64,000 nucleotides of DNA from Phallusia mammillata (lineage: Eukaryota; Chordata; Ascidiacea; Phlebobranchia; Ascidiidae): positions 198,367-262,366 of the forward strand of contig QLIY01000057.1 in the NCBI GenBank assembly GCA_003260075.1, given 5' to 3'. Each line of letters starts with the position of its first letter. Position 1 is the first letter of the stretch. Shown piece by piece: positions 9,884-18,600 of this stretch. The translations under genes and the position numbers were made by a program. The notes under the pieces are model-generated. The model had not been told where the DNA came from, ran no database searches, and saw nothing but the letters and a program-made list of their open reading frames with translations.

Positions 9884-12406
9884 GTAAGAAATTTGGACAA
9901 GAATAATACACATAATTTGTTTTAAAACATGTGGACTGAATAATCAAGTTTGTTCAATAATTTAATCAAAGCTGAACTAAATGAGTTTTTAGGTAAATAA
10001 ACATGTTTATTACTGTATCGTGTTTTTGTGTATTTTTTTTCGTTGCAATTCCTACTACATGTGTGAATAAGACTAATTTGAAGCCAAAAAAGCAGGAAAC
10101 AGACTTTTTTGTTTTCTGCACACAAAAAAATATGTTGACAACATTTAACCTTGTAACAAACATTTTATCCAAAATAATTTCTCAAATTTAAGCGCAGCAC
10201 TTTTGTGTCATCAGGTTTCACCTAAACCAAGAAGATCTTTGTCTTATGTTGAATACCTGGAAAGTCAGAGCAACTCTGGATGCCAGGTATTTGAAGCATT
10301 GCGACGAAGCTGTAGCGACAAAAAGCAACAGGCCTTGTCTTCGCACAGCAAACAATCATGATAATTTTGAATTTTGGATGTTTTGTAAATACTTACGTTT
10401 CCACTGATTGTGTGTTCTTTCAATTGATTTTTTCTCAATAAACCACAAAATCACTGAGTTGTTGCTTTTTTTAGGGCAAGTTGAAACTGTGGGACCCCAT
10501 GTATGAAGATTTCAATTCCTGTCGAAATAAGTAGGCACCTGTTTTCCATTTGCAGATGTTCTAATGTGGCAAATAGACCCATTATTAAAATGTTTCAAAA
10601 GTGCTCTTGTACTCCAAACTTAGAATCACCAAGCTTGTTGATTCAGCCGATGAAAATTATTTTTCTATTTATTGGTGTTAAGTGGTTTTATTTTGTAAAG
10701 ATTATTAAACTTCAAAATATAATCAACTGATGACGCTATAATCGGTTGATTACATAATTTATCAACAGTTATATAAAACAAGGGCTTCAAAGCACCTTTC
10801 CACTTACTATGTAATTGCAAGCAAGTTACATTAGCAGCAAACTTCCAGGATTTGGAAATAATCTGATTCATGACTTATTACGATGAGACTTCCAAGGAGT
10901 TTTTAGTGGCATTGCAATAAGCTATTTCATCATCTAGCAATAAGGGATAAAGCCGTTTTTTTATGCAGTGCAAAATTTGATTTTACGTCCAAACTAGGCA
11001 TTCGCAAGCAATAATTATAACTTTTAAAAGTTGGAAACCATTGCAATTAGGCTATAGAATTCTATTGGGGCACTTAAATCACACATACCTTTTTATAGTT
11101 ATTCAACTGATGTTGACAATGCATGTGTTGCTGTGGAGAACATAAACTGGGAAAATATCAAAGTTTGCAAATATTACTTAAAGGGAGACTGTTGGCGTGG
11201 AAGAAATTGTGGGTTTACTCATCCACAACAAGGCTCACTTTATCAGCAGATGGTATCTGAAACTGTTTAGTGTTGCCTTTTGTTTACGAACTTTTAAAGT
11301 AAATAACCTGCTTAGACATTTTCTTACGGAAGTGTACCAACACTGGATTTTGAGAAAAAGAGCTTTGCATGTGTTAAAATAACAAACAATGTGAGCACAG
11401 ATGATATGTTCTATGGTCAGGTATTGTGTGTGGCTCAATCTGCAGCAGACTTACCTCCTATTGGATGTTTTATTTCTCCAGGTATGCTTGTGTTAAGTTG
11501 GTACATGTATTGGTTTGGTTAAAAACATGTACATATTTACATTACGATTTTTGTTGCTTGCCTTAGATAACGGTATTGGGCCCAAAGAGCTCAAAAATCT
11601 TCTCACTGATATGAAACACTATTATTCCAAACATCGAAAACGGTATGTAATTAAACATTTGATATGGTCCTTTGTGAGCAAAAGAATGTCCTAATTATTT
11701 CATATGTTTGTAACCATTCTTAAATGTATTTGTTTCTTAGCATTCAGACTGAGAACAAACCTTTTTGTGGAGAAATGTATGTTGTGGTGGACAAACAAAA
11801 GTTTCGCAGAGCTGTTGTTATATCATTGGGGAAAAACAGCAGAGTGAAGGTAAGAAAAACAGCAATCTAATTTATCACAAAGCAGCAAGTTTTTGTGTCT
11901 AGGTTTCTTTGATTGATTATGGATATTGGGGGGGGGGACAGAGCTGTTGTTATATCATTGGGAAAAAACAGCAGAGTGAAGGTAAGATAAATAGCAATCT
12001 AATTTATCACCAAGCAGCAAGTTTTTGTGTCTAGGTTTCTTTGATTGATTATGGATATTCACTCTGGGTTGAAAAGGAAAGATTGTTTCCATTTTGTCAA
12101 GCTTTTATACATCTTCCAGCACAAGCAGTACTCTTCCAAAAGCAAACTGGACAAAAAACAGGTTTTTCTTAACCCAAGCATGTTTTCTTTCTTACATTTT
12201 TATCTGTGTTTTTTTTCAGTTTTTTCTCATGTATATATGGTTCAAATCATGGGGGGGGGGATCTTTACCCTAACATGTTTTCTTTGTTATATTTTTGTCT
12301 GTGTTTTTTTTCAGTTTTTTCTCATGTATATATGGTTCAAATCATGGGATGTGACACAATTTGTGATGGTCCAGTAACAGTTTCGGTCCTGAAGTTTTTG
12401 TTGTGA
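4988..12406 (+). CDS. Tudor - CCCH zinc finger - Tudor protein, ~22 exons
   Basis: Likely RNA-granule scaffold that binds methyl-arginine ligands, as germline Tudor proteins do. Exons: 4988-5131, 5436-5577, 6541-6617, 6676-6754, 6820-6903, 7470-7820 (contains a duplication), 7934-8072, 8505-8618, 8704-8862, 8919-9005, 9092-9183, 9470-9602, one from 9743 with its end lost in a 90-G run, 10215-10286, 10475-10530, 11099-11252, 11316-11481, 11567-11642, 11741-11849, 12035-12161 and 12315-12406. Phases agree at every junction. About 772 residues plus the damaged exon. The N-terminus (first five exons) has no domain I recognise. An extended Tudor domain follows, with the core YYIDYGN and a nuclease-like flank. 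Then comes a CCCH finger (C-X7-C-X5-C-X3-H, 11170-11230), and a second Tudor with VSLIDYG whose C-terminal flank is short. The start at 4988 is the first ATG of an open exon. No standard vertebrate TDRD protein with this order comes to mind, so no symbol is given. Confidence 0.75.
5234..5261 (+). other. 28-G run in Tudor gene intron 1
   Basis: About 5158-5233 recurs at 5262-5337. One G is native; the remaining 27 are probably a sized gap. Confidence 0.7.
6106..6115 (+). other. 10-G gap in Tudor gene intron 2
   Basis: About 5749-6105 recurs, with several indels, at 6116-6535. The most divergent and longest overlap pair in the window. Confidence 0.75.
7026..7432. mobile_element. MITE with perfect 14-bp inverted termini and TA target duplication
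   Basis: Sits in intron 5 of the Tudor/CCCH gene. The ends read TA-CATGGGCGCCGGCA and TGCCGGCGCCCATG-TA, a perfect inverted pair 407 bp apart including the flanking TA dinucleotides. No reading frame for a transposase is present. The TA duplication fits Tc1/mariner-type or similar DNA transposons. Perfect termini suggest recent mobility. Confidence 0.8.
7604..7614 (+). other. 11-G gap inside Tudor gene exon 6
   Basis: 7484-7603 recurs at 7615-7737. The copies differ by a 3-base, frame-preserving indel plus substitutions; using one copy leaves the exon open. Confidence 0.8.
9333..9342 (+). other. 10-G gap in a Tudor gene intron
   Basis: 9222-9332 recurs at 9343-9453. Confidence 0.75.
9793..9882 (+). 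other. 90-G run hiding the end of a Tudor gene exon
   Basis: The exon starting at 9743 is open into the run and no overlap copy is seen. It looks like a true gap of estimated length, not a homopolymer. Confidence 0.65.
10287..10474 (+). promoter_or_regulatory. possible alternative terminus / operon-like junction in the Tudor gene
   Basis: If the donor at 10287 (CAG|GTATTTG) is not used, the frame runs on to a TGA at 10360-10362. An AATAAA at 10437-10442 follows, and then a T-rich acceptor ending at 10474. The next exon contains an in-frame ATG at 10499. Splicing 10286 to 10475 also keeps the frame, so one long protein, or a short isoform ending after Tudor 1 plus a separate CCCH-Tudor cistron, are both possible. 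Confidence 0.45.
11928..11937 (+). other. 10-G gap at Tudor gene exons 20-21
   Basis: About 11807-11927 recurs at 11939-12059. The tail of exon 20 and its donor occur twice. Confidence 0.75.
12251..12260 (+). other. 10-G gap before the last Tudor gene exon
   Basis: About 12170-12250 recurs at 12261-12347, including the T-rich acceptor and the start of the last exon. Confidence 0.7.
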
Positions 12407-12440
12407 TGCACTAAGCACTGTTTTGTTCTTTTGTATTCGA

Positions 12441-12446
12441 AATAAA
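12441..12446 (+). terminator. polyadenylation signal of the Tudor/CCCH gene
   Basis: AATAAA 35 bases after the TGA at 12404-12406, giving a very short 3' UTR. The DSTYK stop codon on the opposite strand is about 155 bases further on. Confidence 0.6.
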
Positions 12447-12600
12447 GCAATCGTGAGAAGTCATACTGAAATTATATTTGCACAAAAGTTAAGAAAGGGC
12501 AATAGAACCAAATAGTACAAAAAGGCAGTGTATAAAAAAAGTTTGCAAAATACTATGTGCAGTAAAGGGTTGGCAAAAACGGCATTTATGTAAGGAACAG

Positions 12601-15600
12601 TCAATTATAATTCACAGCAGTAGCACCATTGATAATATTTGACAATCTAGCATGCAGGATTCCTGGCAGTGGCCGTCTCATTGGGTCTTGCTGCCAGCAT
12701 TCGGACATGATTACCCAGCAGTCATCTCTAAAGACAGACAATCTCTCTGGCCTTGTGCCTTTAAAATATTTGTTTTCTGTTAACAGATCTGTAAACTTTA
12801 CAAATATCATTTCACACATACCTTTTCTAACAGCTGTCCACAGGTGATCTTTTGAAATGCAGTTACGATAATTTTTAGGTAGACGAACAGAGGCAGCACA
12901 CAGATGCCAAAACAAAATTCCGAAAGCATAGACATCAACACTGTTGTCATACTGACCTAAAATGCAAGGTTGCACATCAATTTACAAATTGCCTTTAAGG
13001 GCTGCATTAACTTGCCTGAAAATAATTCTGGTGGCATATGTATTGGCGTTCCGACAATTGAACCACTCATCATTGCACTGGGTTTGCAGAACCCTAAATC
13101 TGATATCTTAGCTCTATTATGTTGGTCCATCTGTTGGTACAACAAAATCAAATGCATTTATGCAACTAACACAAATCAAGTGTTAAAATGAAAACTTGGG
13201 AAATTTAACAAAAAGAAATACAAAATATTTTATAATCTATCAACCAACAAAGTGTGAAACTGTAGCACTATATAATTATTTAAAAAATCCACCACTCCTC
13301 GGCTAAATGAGAGGAACAAAATTGTAGAGTTTTGCTACCATGTGATTTGTCATTGCTGCCAAAAAAACACTTACCAGAATGTTTTTTAGTTTTATATCCC
13401 TGTGCACAAGACCTTGACTGTGCAAGTAACGTATTCCTTCAATTACATCTAAACCAATCTGCATTCTTTCCTGCTCACTTAAGCCCCTCTGAAAAAAAAC
13501 ATAGCAAACACATTAAGGCTAGTCAACACAGCAGTAGTTGCCTGTAACTAAATATTTACCTTCAGGGCAGAATGCAAGTCCCTTTGCATTCTTTCCATGA
13601 TTAACATAACTGCATTTTGGTCAGAACTTGGTCCGCCATAGCTTTCATCAATTACTGACCCATAAAGTTCTACAATCCTTGGGTGTGGTGGCAGACTGGA
13701 ACATACAAAGAAATTTATGTATCTTGTTCTTTTACATCTGTGTAACAAATGCAACTTACCAAATACTGTAATAAAATTCCAATGCAAGATCATTCCAGTG
13801 CTTTTCATCTTGTGGAACCACAGACTTAACGGCACATTTTTTTCTTCTCGCTATGGATGAAGACCAGGAACTGCAGGTAAACACCACACCATACATCCCT
13901 CTTCCAATTTCCTTGCCAGTTTTGGGAATTCCTAAATACACCAACAAGCAATTAATTGTAAAGGCATCATGCCAATAAATGACAAACTGCAGACAGAGCA
14001 AACTGTTTCTACCTCCTTATACATCAAAACTAGGGATAGGTCAAAACTGCAAATGTTCTGTTTTGTCGAGCACTGAGCATATCATGTTAATGCTTGGGCT
14101 TCGGTTGAGCACTATTAGGGGGAATTGTGACAGCACAAACATTCCCAATTCCAGCTAGTTTTTTTCCTTACAACGCCAGTGGTGTCTTAAGCTGTACAGA
14201 CCTCAGAATGCGCGCAATTCAAACATACGAGGCATTCAATAAAACAGTCATTTTTGTTCTTGGATACCCTTTTGAACAAAAGTTTCGTATTAATAGGCAT
14301 AAAGATGCAAATTTAATGCTCGGCCCGGCACTGAGTATCAAAAACAGCTATATTCAGTACCGAGTACTCGGGTTCAGGCTCGGCTCACCCCTAGTCGAAA
14401 CAGTGTGCACTGTCTGCAGCTAAGTAATTAATTAACCTAAGTAAAAAAATGTTTTGTAGCATAATAATTACCATACTGTAGTTCATCAATAAGGGATCTG
14501 GGGGGGGGGGTGTTAAGCTGTACAGACCTCAGAATGCGCGCAATTCCAACATACGAGGCATTCAATAAAACAGTCATTTTTGTTCTTTGATACCCTTTTG
14601 AACAAAAGTTTCGTATAAAGATGCAAATTTAATGCTCGGGCCAGTTTGTGCAACTTCTCGGCCCGGCACTGAGTATCAAAAACAGCTATATTCAGTACCG
14701 AGTAGGGGGGGGGGTAAGTGAAAAAATATTTGTAGCATAATAATTACCATACTGTAGTTCATCAATAAGGGATCTGCTTTGAAGAGCAAGTTGGGCAATT
14801 TTCGGTGATAGTACTTTAGATGCGTGGTGTTTAAGAGCTTCTTCTCGCTCCAAGCGACTATGGATCCTTAGCTCCAACTGCCGCAGGGCAGACACAAAGG
14901 ACTCATGAGCCACTGATAGCTGATCCCTAACAAAAAAAATTAAGATTTCGTTTTGGCATAACTTTACCAACTAGGTGTAAAACAGATAGGTTACCTGAAT
15001 TGACTGCACATGTTTTTCGCCAGTCGTGATTCACACAAATTTCCAAGAACATCCTGTGCAACTTTACATTTCCATGCTGAATCCATAACCTTTGCATCTC
15101 TCCAGCTTAAAGTGTGAAGTATCTAAAGTTTGGTAGAAATAAAACATTTCAAACTAATTAATTGTGGAAGAATATTGCTATATTTTTTAGAAGCAGTTTA
15201 AAAAAGCTGCACCCTGCATGAACCAACAAAGTGTCCAAGATGCTTACAGGGGGGGGGGGAAGTTTGGTAGAAATAAAACATTTCAAACTAATCATTTGTG
15301 GAAGAATATTGCTATATTTTTGGCAGCAGTTTTAAAAAGCTGCACCCTGCATGAACCAACAAAGTGTCCAAGATGCTTACAAATTAAATGTAAGCAGAAT
15401 CCATATAAATATATCCTACTTACTGTCCCTTACCTGTCTTATCTTGTCCAAAACATTGGCAAGGAGTGAAGAACTTGACTGTATACTTATGTCAACATTG
15501 TAGGCAGCATTTAGAATCTGCATGGTTTTGACAAAATATAAGGTTAACTTTGACCTCCACGAAGTTGTGTTTTCAATTGGGTTAGTTCAGGGGTGTCCAA

Positions 15601-18600
15601 AGTGTGACCCGTGACGGCATTTCAAATAGCCTGCAGCTGTTGTTTTAGGTTTTGTTGCATATGGCCTGCCATAATTTGGATTAAAGTTTTTGGGTTGTGC
15701 CAACTTGTGACTTCACACAACAATTTTCTATGGAATTATATTTGCCTGTAAAAAGAAAGGTGCTGACACAACAAAATCCCAAAAATTCCTTAAATGTTGT
15801 GTTACGGAGTAAAAATCGTCTTCCATTAAAAAAAGGTTGGGAAACCCTGGGTTAGTTACTTTTTGTTAAAGTTTAAATTGGCCTTGAGAAACAAGCAAGA
15901 TTTGGGCTAAATAAGAACTCATTATGCAATCAGCAATAGGAAAAGTGTTGCAGACCCATTAGATAAACAGACACTTTTCTAATTTAAAAATATCTTTTCA
16001 TCCTGGAAGAATTTAAAGTTGGACGAAAGGAACACACAGGATATGTGTATTATAGGCCACAAGTATATGCACGTATCCAGCTAAAAAAAGTTTTTATTTA
16101 AGCCAAAAATAAGAACTCATGGACAGATCAGCAATTGTCAGCCAATGAACAAAACATACACTTATAAAATACAAAATAGATGTTTTTACCATTTTTAGGT
16201 GCAAACTAGTTTCAGCTGCAGTTCTAGTGTCAAATTCATCCTCATCAAAAGACTCCAAATGATGCAAGCACCTTGACAATGTCCCCGTAAAACTGTCCCT
16301 AAAAAAGCAAGATCGATACATTGTCAAAGGCCCACTCATTTTATGTGAGCAAAAACAAGTAGGATGGTGTTTTACACAGGTAATGTGGCCTGTACAGAGT
16401 TGTATTTACCTCAGAACGTTTATGTTGTTGTTCAACTTCTCAGCAGATGCTGTCTTGACATGCTGCAGCACAAAGTTCTGAATGTTCCTAGTCGTTGCAG
16501 AGACATCATTTACTCCATTATCGCCGTTAGCCATGCATGACGCTGACAAAAAGAGGGCATAAAACTTACAAATCAAGAAACAGAAACTTCAAAAAAAAAA
16601 TTGTAACAAACTTAACAAAGGGAAAATGTCATAACAGACAACAGAAATCATTCTGTGCTACAAGGTGATTCTTTTTAAATGGACAATTTAATAATTATCA
16701 TTTTAATTTTGAAACAAACATCAAATTGACACTGATTGTGGGCTGAACTTTTAATTATTTTTGGGATGTTTGGACAAATCATTGACAAAATTTGCATTTA
16801 ATAATGGATGGCCATGTTGACATATGATACGTACATAATTATGTGGTAAATTATTGATCTGCATACAAAATTTACACAATTTGATCAATACCTTGAATAT
16901 CATAGTCTCCAGCAAGTTGTGTTATCCTCCCTGAACATTCTTCTTTCACTGATGAAATGATTTTCTAAATTCAAAATATGTTTAAGTAAAGCAGCATTAT
17001 GTTACCCAACAGAAGCATATTGTCAATAGTCAGGCATGTTTTGAGACAATGTATATTTTTGGAAAAACACATATTTGCTGAAAAGCAGTGGTCTTAGATA
17101 TTTTTTATTTAAACCAACCATAATTTCCATTTGATTGTGGGTTGCAATAACCAGTAGCTTGTCAAACAGTTGCTGCTCCTGATTTTGGGCATAAGCAATT
17201 CTTTTCGGTGTGATCAGGACGTCGCGAGACAGTGAGTATACCTTCGAAATGGTTTCGTCCAAAATTTCACAGTGAAATCTAAAATATTGTTAATATCATT
17301 ATATAAGCTATTGCTGCCAGGCATAATACCAAGTTTATAGAGCTCTTCTGGCAAATGTATTTGATTCCAACACTTCAACGTCCTATACAGGTCGCCTTCA
17401 CTTTTATCCTGACGAAGGCAACCTGTATAGAACGTCGAAACATCAGAATAAAAATAGCTCTATAAACTTGTTAATATCATTAGTTTACAGTTTATCCTTA
17501 GTTTAATGTCTCATTTGCCCGAATTCATCACCTGTTTAAAACAGTTGAAGCAAGCACAAGACAGTGTAGTGCAACCCTTCTTATGAACGATGATAATACT
17601 GTTGGAACGCTGCATTCAATTGTCTCATCAGTGGAAAGAAATGATGATGAATCTTCAGATTCTGATTTTTTTGGCAGCCAATGACAATTTCCCATGTATG
17701 TCACACATTTGGCACAACTCACATGAAAATCTAAGCTGTGCAATCTTTTCTTTATGTATTCAGTGCTGATATTCATATTGCACAAACAAGGGGTTCCTAA
17801 CTGCGAAGATTTGTATGTGACATGGTGACTGCCTGAAGTGCGGTAATCTTTAGTGTTTGAACTGCAGTTCACTTTGGCTGGCGTGGATTTTACAACATGC
17901 TTGGCCAATACAGGTGCGGTAGGGACAGAGCTTAAGAGTGCAAATGCGTCTGGAAAAATCATACTTGTTTCACAGCCATCCTTGGAGTCATCAGAATCCA
18001 CTGACCTTCGATGTAGGAATCGCTGTGATATATCAGACTCACTAACCCAGAACAAAATGGGTATGTCTCCAGCAGTAGTCTTAAGTGCCTTTAGATCTGC
18101 TATGCTCTGTTGTGACATTTCTGATGTAAGAACATACACAAAAATGGGAATAGTGTCATCGCATAGACTTTGCAACCATTCTATCAAAGGTAATCCATCA
18201 TTTTCTGTAGTCGTTTCCTTTGTGTTAGAGTGTAACACCACCTGTGAAAACAACACACTTAATATTGGGGGCTTACAACAGTGGATCCCAAGCTTTTTTG
18301 ACGAATTCCTTCTTTAACAATTCCAAAACCATACACAGATTATTTAAAAGTGGGTATTTTGTCAACCTCACATGTCATATTTCCAGAGCTTCAGTGCCTA
18401 TTTACAAACCCCATGAAAAAATTCTTCCCTCAAGTTTTAAGAATCCTCCCCGGTCAGGAAACACTGGCTTAGTAGTTTTTTAAGGTGTATTTTGGATAGA
18501 GTACCTGGAGCCCTGAATTTAGAAGAAGGTTTTCCATTAGAATTTCCATTCCAGATTCAGGGGTAGCTTCCATTCCAGATTCAGAAGTATCCATGAATAT

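Noticed and set aside
9694-9947. Poly-glycine / poly-proline proteins on both strands across the long G run
   Set aside because: They only translate the 90-G placeholder; flanking residues match no family.
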